This document shows positions 1-10,649 of a stretch of 64,000 bases of DNA, piece by piece. Under the pieces are notes generated by a model. That model ran no database searches, was not told the DNA's origin, and was given only the letters and a program-made list of their open reading frames with translations. This DNA is from Phytophthora sp. 'mugwort'. Taxonomy: Eukaryota; Oomycota; Peronosporomycetes; Peronosporales; Peronosporaceae. The position numbers and the translations under genes were made by a program. The first letter of the stretch is position 1. Each line of letters begins with the position of its first letter. The stretch lies in contig JAUCEF010000008.1 of NCBI GenBank assembly GCA_033558025.1, forward strand, positions 2,480,001-2,544,000. Direction: 5' to 3'.

Positions 1-1060
1 TTTGGATTCCTTGAATGTGATATTGAAACACCAGAGCACTTGAAAATTTATTTCAGTGAGATGTCGCCAATTTCCAAGGTCATTGAGATCGAGCCAACTG
101 AAGAAAACATTGGTACGCACATGTTTGAATACAACCAGTCTCGAGGTAAGAATATGGCTAAGAAGAGTCGTAAGCTAATTGGTAGTTATTTCGGTAAGAA
201 ATACTCATTTACACACCTCTAGTCAAATGGTACCTCTCTCATGGAATGAAAATCGTCAATACTGCCAGCTTCATCAAGGCCACTGCTCACAAACCATTCG
301 AGTCATTCATGAATGAGGTATCAGATGCTCGCCGTGGAGGCGATGTTGATGATAGTAAAAACCATGATTGCTGATATGATGAAATTGGTTGGCAATGCGG
401 CGTTCGGACGATTAGGTATGGATATGTCTACGCACCAAGATGTTGAGTTCCTCTCGAACGAAAATACTATCTACAATGCGACTGAGCACTTCACGTTCAG
501 CTCCAAAACTGAGTTTAATGACGGTACGGTCGAGATGGTTAAGTTAAAGCGGCGTATCAAACTTAGGAATCCGATCCATTTGTCAATTGCTATATATCAA
601 TTGGCTAAGTAGCGTGTGCTTGAATTCTACTACGATTGCATCGATTACTACTTTGATCGCAGTGATTTTCAGTATCACGAAATGGACACAGACTCATGAT
701 ACATTGCTTTCACTGCTGAAAAATCCTTTCCCGAACTAATTAAACCTGAGCTTCTTGATCACTTTCTTAACCATAAGTATGATTGGTTTCCTCGCGATGA
801 TACATCTGAGAATGCTGCTCATGATCGTCGTACTCCTGGACTATTCAAAGAAGAGTTCCGATATAATGCAATGGTCTGTCTCAGCTCAGAGAATTATATC
901 TGCTACCTTGGTGATAAGATCGATAAAGAGATTAAGTAACCAATGGCTAAACTATCAGCGAAGGGAGTACAACAATCTCGCAACTGGAATGTGCTAAGCT
1001 CTGAGAACTTCGAATCAGTTGTAAAAGAACGCGTCACATTCAAGAGTAATAACATATAAT
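1..1060 (+). pseudogene. Maverick/Polinton protein-primed DNA polymerase B (C-terminal part, decayed)
   Basis: Remnant of a family-B, protein-primed DNA polymerase of the kind carried by Maverick/Polinton elements, which use it to copy their own linear DNA. The reading frame is open from base 1, so the N-terminus lies outside the window. Visible blocks are a palm-like region with KSRKLIGSYFGKK, then KLVGNAAFGRLGMD (the Kx3NSxYG-type motif of this polymerase class), then EFYYDCIDYYFDRSDFQ, and then MDTDS, the catalytic palm motif, near 690. A TAG at 220 with a frame change, a TAG near 610, and a TGA directly after DTDS break the frame, so no functional protein is made. The integrase remnant follows on the same strand. 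The family assignment rests on motif order and is fairly secure. Confidence 0.85.
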
Positions 1061-1239
1061 TTGTATGTGTAAGGAGACTAACTCGATGATCACATACAGT
1101 CAAACTAAAACGGCACTCAACTAATATTATGACAAGCGCCGCGTATTGGTCGATGGGGTCACTACTTCGCCTTTGGAGATATAGGTTGAAAGTACTCTTT
1201 TTAATTTTAAATAGAGATGGAGGCGCAACTGAAACAACT

Positions 1240-2300
1240 GTACTATGATCTGAAACGGGTTTCATCTTAGCCAACGCTCTTACTAAAAAAGGCTAAGGAG
1301 ATCGAATCATCGATCACGCTCAAGCAAGTGAGGAATTGGTACAATACAAAGCTTGACATCCAACAGCATGTTGAGCAGAAAGATAGCTACGATGAATTCA
1401 ATCGCTTCGAACAACCCCAATTCATGGCAGATGGATCTTGCCTTTTGGGAGGGTAAATAACTGCTTACCGCGATCAATATCAACTCGCGATTAGGTTTCG
1501 CCAAGCTGTTGAAGAATAAGCGAGCAGACACAGTTTTAACCGGTATTAAGGAGCTGATCAAGGAGGAAAAGGTTGATATATTGACAACCGATAACGGCAA
1601 AGAATTCCTCAATCGTAAGGCTACTACCTACCTGAAATCACAGAGCATCACCGATTACATCAACGAACGTGGAGATCATACTACGATGGGTAAAATCGAA
1701 CGCTTTAATCGTACGTTTTTTTTTAAATGAGACTCATTCGAATGCGACAGCCTATCACTGAGAAGCTTGTTAAATCAATCATCAACAACTATAACAATAC
1801 GTGACATCCATCTATCAAAATCAACACCAAATCAGGCGAAGGGACAAGTCATGGTAGATGACTTCAATCATAATCGCGAAATAATGGAGCGCGTGGAAAA
1901 TTAGCTATCTATCGGGGCGACAGTTATCTATCGACTTGATAAAGGTTCATTCAATAAGGAAATACCCGATGGAGTAAGACTATCTACGAAATCGTGGGAC
2001 TTGATGGTTATAGAGTACAGATTCGTTCAAAAAATGGACACACTCTTTATAAATCTCCGAATGATTTTAAGCTCTTTAATCTAACCTCATCAACACTCCA
2101 TCGGCCAAGAGCCAAGTATTTGAAACTGAAAAGATCTTAGATCACAAAAGGATGCGGACTGGTAAGTACAAATACCTCGTGAAGTGGGTTGGATATGACG
2201 ATTCAACGTGGGAACCGTTCTCAAACCTCCGTTCAATTAACAAAAATAAAAAATCTACCCATGAGACGGGTATACTGGGGTTCAAAGAACTCGCGTAGCG
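1240..2300 (+). pseudogene. Maverick/Polinton integrase with C-terminal chromodomain (decayed)
   Basis: Retroviral-type DDE integrase, which inserts a Maverick into host chromatin. A helical N-terminal stretch (ITLKQVRNWYN) lies near 1315. The catalytic triad is visible: D in QMDLAFWE (~1430), D in TTDNGKEF (~1585) and E in GKIERFNRT (~1690). An SH3-like linker follows (VIYRLDKGSFNKE), and then a chromodomain at about 2140-2240 with YLVKWVGYDDSTWEP, whose aromatic residues would bind methylated histone tails. Several stops and frame changes, including one after 1730, show decay. The order polymerase-integrase-chromodomain is what is known for oomycete Mavericks. Confidence 0.85.
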
Positions 2301-3330
2301 GCTACGATGGGGTTATACCCACCACAAAAAAAGAGATGTAATTAGCTTGATAATAAATATGATAGAGACATCCTCTGCAGCATTTGACTCAAGTATATTA
2401 CTTCCACTATTTTATTAAGATTTTTGGGAAATATCTGACTTGATATATAGTCACCAAGCCATAAGAATGTGAAGGGCTGCTTAGAAAAGGAACGTGAGCT
2501 TGCTAAGCATCGCCGAAAGCTATGGATCATTCAGGAACTGAGCCCCATTAAAAATAAGTTGTTGAATCTTGATGCAACTGCAAACTTTCGTAAAACAGTT
2601 GTCAATCGTAAATACCAGCAAAAACAGGAAATCATCTTTGGTGTCCCATTTCATTGCATCAAGGATCGTTATTTCATCTACTAAATGAGCGAGATCATAT
2701 ATGCCATTCGTACGCATCGTTTCACCACGATCATATATGCCATTCGTACGCATTGGCCACGATTCAGTTATGCCGAGCTACTGGTGAGAGTATTTATCCA
2801 CTCATTTTCAATGATTAGAATGATATATAGACTTTCAATGTTCCCCAATTTTACATCCCTCGCGCAGAGAGAGCAGAAGCGCCAGGAGCGTATTGAGTAA
2901 GCTCAGCGTCGTGTTCGGCAAGCCAAAGTCAAGCGGGAGATGTATGAAGGAGCGTCATGGCCTACAGATATCTCGAATGGCATAACTACTGTAGGGAAGA
3001 AATCAACTGAATCAACTCAGACAGACTCGACAACCGAGTCATCTGAGTCCTTTAAAAAACGGCGAGGGATGAATCCTCCCAGACAAACCCTGAGGTGTCA
3101 ACTGTTAAACCAAAAACTGAACCTCACCCTATTTCAACTGATGGTGAAACTAATACAAACAGAGTGCGTACGACTAATAAAAATGTTCAGATTCGTCCTA
3201 AGACTATAGATATCGGAACACATATTGAAGTAGCGGAAGACTTGGCGGAAAAGGATTATTCAATTAAGGAGATGATGATCAAGAGCAATCTAAGACAGCA
3301 GTTGCTCAAATATTGAGGTTTATCCGATTC
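2301..3330 (+). pseudogene. Unrecognised Maverick gene fragments
   Basis: Short open stretches on the plus strand between the integrase and the next element gene. One (2469-2684) encodes a Lys/Arg-rich helix with KERELAKHRRKLWIIQEL. Others (2685-2900, 2940-3316) encode charged helices with QREQKRQERIE and a Ser/Thr-rich stretch. They are punctuated by stops and carry a 36-bp tandem duplication. I do not recognise a family. They are probably the remains of one or two element genes, judged from position and strand only. Confidence 0.4.
2693..2753. repeat. 36-bp tandem duplication
   Basis: The block beginning GATCATATATGCCATTCGTA at 2693 is repeated at 2729, with a unit of 36 bp. The unit is a multiple of three, so the duplication keeps frame inside the decayed element gene. 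Confidence 0.85.
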
Positions 3331-3469
3331 TTGCAGACTTACGTATTCACCCTCTTGCTTCCAACGGTCGTCAGCCATCGAAATTTTACATTGGAAAAGA
3401 TGCGAAGCCACACAGCATTAAGCTAAATAGAGTATCTCTAGCACCAAATATCGATTGATCTTGAGACGT

Positions 3470-4060
3470 ACAGTCATATCAGGGGAGTTTTGACTAAAGA
3501 TGTTCGCTTCCTCGCATACCTAACTGAAAAGGAAGTACGCCGTGAAACGGGGAAAGAAGATAAGCCGACCCCCTATCAAATATGACAACTTATTGGATCG
3601 AAGCGAAAACGATTCAATATTTCGGGAGAGGGTGACGCAGATCGCACGAAGCAAGGACTTGATGATAGCATTTTATTCGATAAGTCAACATCCACAACGT
3701 CTGACCAGACTGACAGCAAGATTAAACTATTCTGGACCATTAGCAGAAATAAGGAAGTGTTTGAAGCTAAGGAGTTGAGAAAGGAATTATCCAATTCTCG
3801 TTGGGGCGAATAAAACACCTTCTGCTGATGTGGATGGATATATATGGATTGGTGGTAATTCCATTAGTTTATTTGGTAAAGATAGTAATCGTACGAAGCC
3901 TGCTATCACTAAGAGAGTCAATTGGGCAATCACATTCCAATCGTTTGTAAATATGGCCAACGCCAGAGGACTTGACCTGATATTGATCGGTAAACACGAT
4001 GAGAAAATGGTAGCGAAGGATTCACACCAGGTGAGGGGGAAGCCCGACATGGAGTAATGA
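3470..4060 (+). pseudogene. Unrecognised Maverick gene (broken)
   Basis: A coding-like stretch reconstructed across frames. It contains VRFLAYLTEKEVRRETGKED, then SKIKLFWTISRNKEVFEAKE, and then the open stretch 3830-4057 with VDGYIWIGGNSISLFGKD and KRVNWAITFQSFVNMANARG. The frame changes at least twice. No catalytic motif or known fold is recognised. Position and strand place it among the structural or replication genes of the Maverick. A capsid or accessory role is possible but unsupported. Confidence 0.4.
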
Positions 4061-4387
4061 GCGGCGCCGATGAAGATCCCATGGAACCAAAGCTGACCAA
4101 CACCGACAACGACGCCAAAAGAATCCTAGCAGATTATTACAGTCAGTTGGCGAGCGAACGTGTTACTATCGCATTTCGCATTTCGAGATCGTTACCTTTC
4201 CGGCGCTGAATACCAATTTCCACCGAACGATGAAGAAGCAGTCAAACTGGTGAAGGAGAAGGAACTTGATAATCAAAGGTGAGCAAACCTTGATGAAAAT
4301 CTTAAGATTCTAAATAAAGCTATCTTAGGTAGCGTTCAAGACATTAAACGGCAAAGTACTGAGGAATATGTTGAGAAACCAGATGAA

Positions 4388-4786
4388 ATGCAAAAGCTTC
4401 AAGACGAGGCCGAGGCAGCTTTCCAACCATATGGCGAGGCTCAGAAGCGATATGAAGCCGTTAAGGACGCTGTGAGAGGTTCAAACTCAAAATCATTAAG
4501 ATCAGCTCTGAAGGCCGCTCAATCAGCGATGAGAGCTACGAAGCCAGTATATAATTCTAAAGCTAAGCGATATTCTGACGCTCTCCCTATATTAGAGGGA
4601 CGTGGCCTAAGAGGCGCGGGTGTAACTCCACTGCATGGAGTAGACCGACGGGGTCGTACTTACAATCTTAATGAGATCCAGGGCTTAGCAACTCCAAGCG
4701 CGTACATATATCGTCAGCTTGGTAGCAAGTACATCCGTTTACCTGATCTGGATGCAAAGACACGCGTGATTGTACAACCAAATTGA
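4388..4786 (+). CDS. Hypothetical Maverick protein, 132 aa
   Basis: One of the few undisturbed reading frames in the element, starting at ATG 4388 and ending at TGA. The first half is Ala/Lys/Glu-rich and should form long helices. The second half has a Gly-rich turn (LEGRGLRGAGVTP) and a more ordered tail. Coding-like sequence without an ATG runs upstream from about 4140 (including FQDIKRQSTEEYVEKP-like residues), so the original protein may have been longer. Not recognised. It was probably an element-encoded virion or accessory protein, inferred from context. Confidence 0.4.
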   Translation: MQKLQDEAEAAFQPYGEAQKRYEAVKDAVRGSNSKSLRSALKAAQSAMRATKPVYNSKAKRYSDALPILEGRGLRGAGVTPLHGVDRRGRTYNLNEIQGLATPSAYIYRQLGSKYIRLPDLDAKTRVIVQPN

Positions 4787-5408
4787 AGGAAGTGCGGGCC
4801 TAAATGCAATATCTGCGATAGTCTCTAAGCTATGATCAGGACCTTTGTGTATAAGCAGCACATTGACCAAGCTGCTTATGATAATCTCGGTATCGTCGAC
4901 ACAAAAAAATGTTTAAGGAGATTCTTGTCATCACACATATCAGTATAATTTCCACGGCAAGCTCACGGACTCACTTGAGACCCTTCGAGCTGATATGATA
5001 AGCAAAAGGGCGAGCTTGACTTAGGAAACGATAATCCAAGCATCATCAAACAGCTGAAATCGCTCACTGTGGATATGTACAGCAATCAATTGATTGATGA
5101 TAAAGAATTTAAGGAAAATATAAGGCGCCTACTATAAATCAAGCATGTTCTTCTGTAATCCCCGCATCATTTCGAGCTCAGCTGGCAGCTATGGCGGTAA
5201 TTCTGATCTCAACGTTGCTAGGCTAAAAGCTATCATGAAGAATCTAATCATCCATGATCGACCTCAGAAGACACAGGTAGCTGTTTGGGCAACAAATTTA
5301 TATAAAACTAACAAGATAGTGGACGTATCGACTCATACTGAGGGAGGACGCATGTGGGCTTACCAACCAAAGAAAAAAACAAAAACTGTGAAGACGTTTA
5401 AGCTGTAA
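4787..5408 (+). pseudogene. Hypothetical Maverick gene with Lys-rich tail (decayed start)
   Basis: Coding-like but broken sequence from 4850 (VDMYSNQLIDDKEFKENI near 5070) runs into an open frame at 5145-5408, whose product ends in a basic tail (KKKTKTVKTFKL). No domain is recognised. It is the last plus-strand gene before the minus-strand fibre gene, with which it is convergent. Assignment to the Maverick is by position only. Confidence 0.35.
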
Positions 5409-6113
5409 GCCTCGCGGGTCAGCGACCCCACGCCCCGCATGTCGCTATTTAAACAAGACCATTCTGCACGAGTCTATTTCGATACCCTCGATAGATGTTA
5501 ATTTTTTGTCGCTTATACTGATCGCAAGTATTGCAGACTCCCCATCAGGACTCTGTGTGGGGAGGAAAACGCTATCCCCAAGAACAATAATTTTGTCAGC
5601 ATGTAGCACAATTTGCTTTGGAGCATCCGTAGTTACATTCGTTTTAAGCTCCTTACTCGGTCTACAGCCCATGATTATATATTAACTAGACGATTTTTTA
5701 ACTTTTTCAATCTCATCGAGGAGGTATTAAATCATCTCCATGTTATATACTGCAATCCTACTGTAGTCAACGTTCAACTTTGCTTTGCTGGTTCGAGCGA
5801 CGGATCTTCTCCCTCCTCGATATCGTCTCGATAGAAGACACTGGTCAAATCTGTTAATTTAGCCGAAACAAGATATTGAGCTAACAACCCTACCTCCTGC
5901 CCTGGTCGATTTTCAGACTCAATCCAATCATACAGAACTACATCAACGTTGTCGTAGAGACGCCTGATGCGATCGAGAGGAGCACTTCGAATATTTCGCT
6001 TGAGTCGTCGATCAGAGGTCATTGCCATCGATGGACACGAAATGTAACCCGAGAAGACAGCAGAGACGCTGTAGACGATTGGACCAAGCGCGCTTTCTGT
6101 AACTCCGTTGTCA

Positions 6114-6190
6114 GCACATTGCACCTTCAAATTCGTTCTGTTTTGGTACCGCCCATACCAAAACTGATCGAATTTGAAGGTGCAATGTGC
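6114..6190. repeat. Near-perfect 35-bp inverted repeat (palindrome)
   Basis: The left arm 6114-6148 starts GCACATTGCACCTTCAAATT. The right arm 6156-6190 is its reverse complement with two mismatches. The spacer is 7 bp (CCGCCCA). The structure lies in the decayed fibre gene and would fold into a strong hairpin in single-stranded DNA or RNA. Confidence 0.95.
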
Positions 6191-6998
6191 AAATAACTCG
6201 AAGGGCTCGTAGTACCAATTCCGAGGCGCCCAATAGAAGTTAGTATCATCCTTGTTGCTCCATTATTATATCAGTACGTGCTATCTGCTGCGCTGCTATG
6301 AGCTGTTCCGCCTATGAATATTTCCCAACTTGAAAAGCTAGTACCATCGAGTAGGATGCTTGTCCTACCAGTGGATGGTAATATATATTGTTATATAGGT
6401 GGAGCATAGTAGACACCGGCGATGCAGTCTCCATTATATGTATTGAACCATTTATGGTCAGCTGGTATGAACCCGATGGAGTTGGAGTATTAGTCATGCT
6501 CTCCCATCATTAAGAAGTAACAGATTGTTTGATGATGCGAGAGCGCTCGTCGTCGAAGGTCCTGATACGATATTGAGAGCTGGAGAGCTACTGTAGCATT
6601 GAGTTCCGGCATTCTCGCCCCATGCCTGTGATCCTAATAGATAGCCGTGGAACCAACCGGATTGATAATTAGTAGCAGAGCAACGAGCTTGTGCTCTGAA
6701 CGAATAACCTCTTTGTATTCAGCAGAGCTTGTGCCAACTATTCCCGATTGATCGTACCCACTCACAAGGTGAAGTAGTGGACTGCATTTCTGAATAGTAG
6801 ATGCTCCGGTCTCGGTGATGAGTCCCTCATCGTTAGAATCACGAAAGAGATATACTATTTCCTTGTTTAGAGTATTCCCGTAAAAGAGATACAACCTGAC
6901 CCAGCTACACCAAGTGGAACGCGGATCACATTAAATGAATCGGAGATTAGAGCTTGTATGACGTGAGAACGCCATAGCCCCCGTTCAACATGCTCAGA

Positions 6999-7104
6999 TC
7001 GATAGCTACTCCACTGAGTCTGTACGATGACGAATCGATATACGAGGATGGTCGATAGCTACTCCACTGAGTCTGTACGATGACGAATCGATATACGAGG
7101 ATGC
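6999..7104. repeat. 53-bp tandem duplication
   Basis: The unit starting TCGATAGCTACTCCACTGAG at 6999 is repeated without change at 7052. A 53-bp unit shifts the reading frame, so this duplication is itself one of the lesions of the fibre gene. Confidence 0.95.
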
Positions 7105-8072
7105 TCCAGTAATAGAGAGTACTCGTGATGAACCGGATATTGTTAGAGAGCCACCGATTGATAATCCGGATAGAGTACCGACGCTTGTTTTTTTTATGTT
7201 GGATTGAGTCGCTGTTTAAAAGGTACCACTAAGAGATGATGCAGACAGTGCATTAATACCAGTAGCGCCAGCAGTAATATTACTGCTGGCGTTTAAGACA
7301 AGAGCTTTATTGGCTCCCGCAGCGCCTTTGGTTACTCCATCAAGGACCGCTATTTCTGCCTCGCTTATCATTGTCGTACCTAGTGTTAAGCTGCTACTGA
7401 TGGTGAGCGAGCTCAATGTGCCAACGACAGTTATATTCGGCTGGGAGGGAGTAGCTAGGGTGCCTGTTATTGACGTAGAAGCGTTGATAAACCGGTCAAA
7501 GCCCGTGAAGCGCCACTAAACGATAGACTGTCTGCAATAGTCAAATCAGATAATGATCCAAGCGATGTGATATTAGGCTGAGCCGCCGTCTGGAGCGTAC
7601 CGGTCAGCGAAGTAGCAGCCAGCGAAGTAATTGTTCCCATAGATCCAGATCTATCCAGCACGAGTGCTTTACCCGGGGTGACAGTACCTGGGGTGATGTC
7701 GAGAATGTATGCTGGAGTAGACGACACGATGGATCCATCCATTATCAAGATTACACAAGATAGTGTCCCAATAGCATTGATATCATTGTTAGCACCTGGA
7801 ACAAGGGCTACACCTTGTGTTGCAACTCCTGGGGGTGATACCAGAAATATATGTTAGTCGACAATCATTATTATCGACGTAAAGCGTCTAGGCATACTCA
7901 TAGGCCAGATAGCCGCTGGAATCCAACGTTAGATAGAATGCAGGATTGTAGATCGGTGATATGAACATTGGCTGAGGATATGAGAAACTAGAACTCATGT
8001 TTGTTTTTATCTCAATCTATATAGATCCAGCGATTAAAAGACACGAGCACTATTCCAGATTTCGCTGCTTCA

Positions 8073-8690
8073 TTGGGTAAGAAGTACAAGACAGCTGGTA
8101 TGGGCGATATCACTGCGCTTGACATTAAAAAGCTATTTAGAATGATTTTCCTTGGACCCTCTTTCAGTGGGAAAAACACCCTATGCTTTTTCATTCTCAA
8201 ATGTGCACCCCACGTATTCGCCCATTTAACGATTATTGCTCGCAATCCCCACCGAGAACTGTATGAGTACCTTCACGACAAGCTTGAAGATTTCTTTACT
8301 TTCACCGATGCAGATACGCCTCCGAGCGTTGATCAAGTGCGTCGTACACCATTAAGTTCCAATAAACCTGAGCTTGTTATCATAGAAGATTACAGTAGCG
8401 ATAAGCTATTCCAGAAGAATATATTTTTCCACTATTATACTCGTGGAAAACACTTCAAGTTGAGTACCATATTCCTAAGCCACAGCTATCTTGCAACTGA
8501 TAAGATGATACGATTGAACAGTAAAACTGTTGCTATTCTACGAGCAAATAGTAAAAGGGACTTGCAAATGATTTGTCCGTGATTTCAATATAAATGGCGT
8601 AGACGACAAAAATTTAGTGATTGCCTATAATAAGCAATATCACAAGGCAAATGTCAAATCTTATTTGGAGACAGCGTGAAAAGTCAACTA
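8073..8690 (+). pseudogene. Maverick packaging ATPase (A32/FtsK-HerA-like), broken
   Basis: P-loop ATPase of the family that pumps viral or Maverick DNA into capsids. Walker A is GPSFSGKNT (GxxxxGK[N/T] form) near 8150, and Walker B is LVIIEDYSSD near 8380. A further conserved stretch is TIFLSHSYLATDKMIR. The likely start is ATG 8100 (MGDITALDIKKLF). The frame breaks at TGA 8580 and then continues in another frame (DFNINGVDDKNLVIAYNKQY) to about 8690. The length of about 200 residues suits the family. It is convergent with the fibre gene across a ~75-bp gap. A shifted frame and lack of an intact C-terminus argue that it is dead. Confidence 0.75.
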
Positions 8691-9083
8691 CGATATAATT
8701 TAGTGAAGTAATCAATCCAGCTGATCTTTAGTGACATTGAGGAGGTTCTCATCTGTCCCGTACTCATACAGCAACGACCACGCGGACTAATGGCGAGCGC
8801 CCAGGCACGGTGCATTCAGGTGATGTCGTGTCTGGAGCTCCCGTTTGAGCACCGCAGCGACGAGAAGCTCGTGCACCTGGAGGCGCACGTCCCGCATGTT
8901 TCGAGACTGCCTGCGTAGTGCTGCCGCCAGGGTAGCAAGCTCGGGGGAATGCATATTAGTACTAGTAAGAGCTAGACAGAACACGAGACTGCAGACTGGG
9001 TTCAAACGACTCGTCGATTTTCGGGCCTAAATTGTGTCCTACAGTAAATTTCTCTTCCTCATAAAGTTATACTTCGGTAAGAT
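8691..9083. other. Uncharacterised spacer after Maverick
   Basis: No recognised gene. A 72-codon open stretch on the minus strand (8787-9005) has an orderly Ala/Leu/Arg helix (LRRQSRNMRDVRLQVHELL) and may be a scrap of a real protein, but no family is recognised. No Maverick terminal inverted repeat could be identified. Confidence 0.3.
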
Positions 9084-9232
9084 CTTATGGACAGTTGTAT
9101 CGGGACAAAGTAATTGAAATATAAGGTGATTTTGGTGGCGTTAGACGTGTGCGGGCAGGGTGGCTTATGATAGGTATTAAACCTTGACATAAAGGTATCT
9201 TATGACAGGTGTTTGTTACCGTCTTATGACAG
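9084..9232. repeat. Four copies of CTTATGACAG-like motif
   Basis: CTTATGGACAG (9084), CTTATGATAG (9164), CTTATGACAG (9199) and CTTATGACAG (9223) lie within 150 bp. They precede a TATA box at 9364. The pattern resembles the iterated enhancer elements in the U3 part of an LTR. Confidence 0.6.
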
Positions 9233-9363
9233 TTTTGGGCGGCGCCATTGTTTTCGCGAAAATTATGCCGTGCCAAACACCGGCAGGCATACACTCATGC
9301 TCAGAAAAAAGACGGTTCTTTTCATACCAAAACAATAGGGGGTAAAACCACCTTCGTTCGGAC

Positions 9364-9370
9364 TATAAAA
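9364..9370 (+). promoter_or_regulatory. TATA box (TATAAAA), possibly of an LTR
   Basis: TATAAAA sits about 130 bp downstream of the iterated CTTATGACAG motifs and about 720 bp upstream of a gag-like start at 10086. Most oomycete host genes lack TATA boxes, so retroelement origin is a reasonable reading. No matching second LTR was found in the window. Confidence 0.35.
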
Positions 9371-10085
9371 ACAGATTGATTGTGTTAAGTTTTACTAATC
9401 ACACGTGCGGTGTTCGTTGTGGAGTCTGGCTGGTTTCGTTGTTGAGTCCATCCTACACAGCCTACTTAATTCCGTCGCTTTGGCAGTCGCCGTGCCAAAT
9501 ACTGATAGCCTAGCTCATTATACGATTTCCTATTGTCTCCCTACTCCATCCTCGTACGCAAACCCTGTCCGACACGCTCCTAGCCCCGCAGCTCTCGAGG
9601 AGCAAGGTCGCGCCTAAGCAGATCGCGTGCTGCTACTTCAAGCCTGTTACAGGTAATTCGTTGCCATCGATATTTAGTTGTTATTCTATAATTTAAGCAA
9701 CACCTCACGCTGCTTATTGTTGTATTGTTTTACAGAAATACGTATAAATGATATTTTCGGGTTCCCTGCCAGTCCGTGGTTGCGTTTAATACACCGTAGG
9801 GGGTTTCACACTGAGGGTTTCCGGCATAAAAATGCCCAAACCGTGGTGTTCACACTACGCCCGCCTTCGGCATAACCAATATTTCCTAAGGCGGAAATCG
9901 AGCAGAAACGAACGTAAATACCTCCTGCTCCAGACCAGGAGGTATTCCAACGACAAAGCCTCCACTATTCATTTCAGAAGAAGCGGTAAACGCGGTAAGA
10001 GCACGTCTACGTCTGCATCTCTCACCTCAAGCTCATTCCGTTCCCTATTCTGCCTGCAACAGTGTTAGAAGCATTAACAAGCAGC
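9371..10085. other. Possible retroelement leader region
   Basis: No convincing gene. Several short open stretches exist, but none has a recognisable domain. The region lies between a TATA box and a gag-like start, so it may be LTR plus leader of a truncated retroelement. Confidence 0.25.
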
Positions 10086-10187
10086 ATGGTGACCACCAGG
10101 GCAGTGACCAAGGCTGAAGTGAGCACGAGCTCCACAAGAAACGACAGGGTGCCAAACAAAGAACGAAAGTTCAGGCTCGCCGGGTAG
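10086..10187 (+). pseudogene. Gag-like N-terminal scrap of a retroelement
   Basis: ATG 10086 begins a 33-codon frame with MVTTRAVTKAEVSTSSTRND, which ends at TAG 10185-10187. Short Thr/Ser/basic openings of this type are common at the start of oomycete gag proteins. The following 300 bp (to 10490) remain coding-like in composition but broken. The call depends on composition and position and is weak. Confidence 0.25.
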
Positions 10188-10493
10188 CTCCGCCAGTAAG
10201 AGGATCTACAGGAGCAACTTGGCTGCAAACGACGTGGCGAGGTCCAGAACTAGCACCGGTTTCGTGCCAAAGCGTACCGCGCTTCATGACCCCCAGCAAG
10301 CAGCAGCGCTGTCGTAAGCCCTGTGCAGACGGGTATCGCGGCCAATCGAACCGCAAATGGCGGCCATCATGCAAGTGTCAGCGCCACCGGGACAGCTGGG
10401 AGTCTCGCTGCAACCGCTGCGTCCAGTAACAGCGCCACCGCGATCATCACTAGCTGTGGTCGGCCGACAAGAAGAGGAGTTAGTGCCAATATT

Positions 10494-10530
10494 GGGCCCC
10501 TACCAGTTTTGATTAAAACCAAAGCCCACT
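10494..10530 (+). repeat. Possible left terminal repeat of the Harbinger element
   Basis: GGGCCCCTACCAGTTTTGAT and the following bases resemble PIF/Harbinger termini, which usually begin with a run of G or C and are flanked by a 3-bp AT-rich target. The matching right end was not found after 23276, perhaps because later insertions disrupted it. Confidence 0.25.
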
Positions 10531-10649
10531 GTACGTCTACGTGTCAATATTGTTTGTAGTTTGCCCCACCTTCATGCTTTATTGCTCTACCTAATCTATG
10601 CGTAGTGATAGTATTGGAACGGTGTTGTTGCTACAGGAACTGTTTCTTC

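Larger units (their letters stand above)
5445..7998 (-). pseudogene. Maverick fibre-like protein with S74 intramolecular chaperone (decayed)
   Basis: A minus-strand gene that starts at ATG 7998 (MSSSFSYPQPMFISP). It continues through Thr/Ser/Gly/Leu beta-repeats (SLTGTLQTAAQPNITSLGSL, then a second copy of the type TGTLATPSQPNITVVGTLSS) like those of phage tail fibres. Near 6030 it reaches the hallmark of the endosialidase-type autochaperone: SDRRLKRNI, followed by GLLAQ and a C-terminal helix. This domain normally guides trimerisation of a fibre and then cuts itself off (peptidase S74). Stops and frame changes, a 77-nt palindrome (6114-6190) and a 53-bp tandem duplication (6999-7104) interrupt it. 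A small open stretch at 5445-5672 may be its end or a separate gene. Confidence 0.75.

Noticed and set aside
7216..7748. Ala/Val-rich plus-strand frames over the fibre gene
   Set aside because: The minus strand carries the fibre repeats and the S74 chaperone signature; the plus-strand frames are mirrors.
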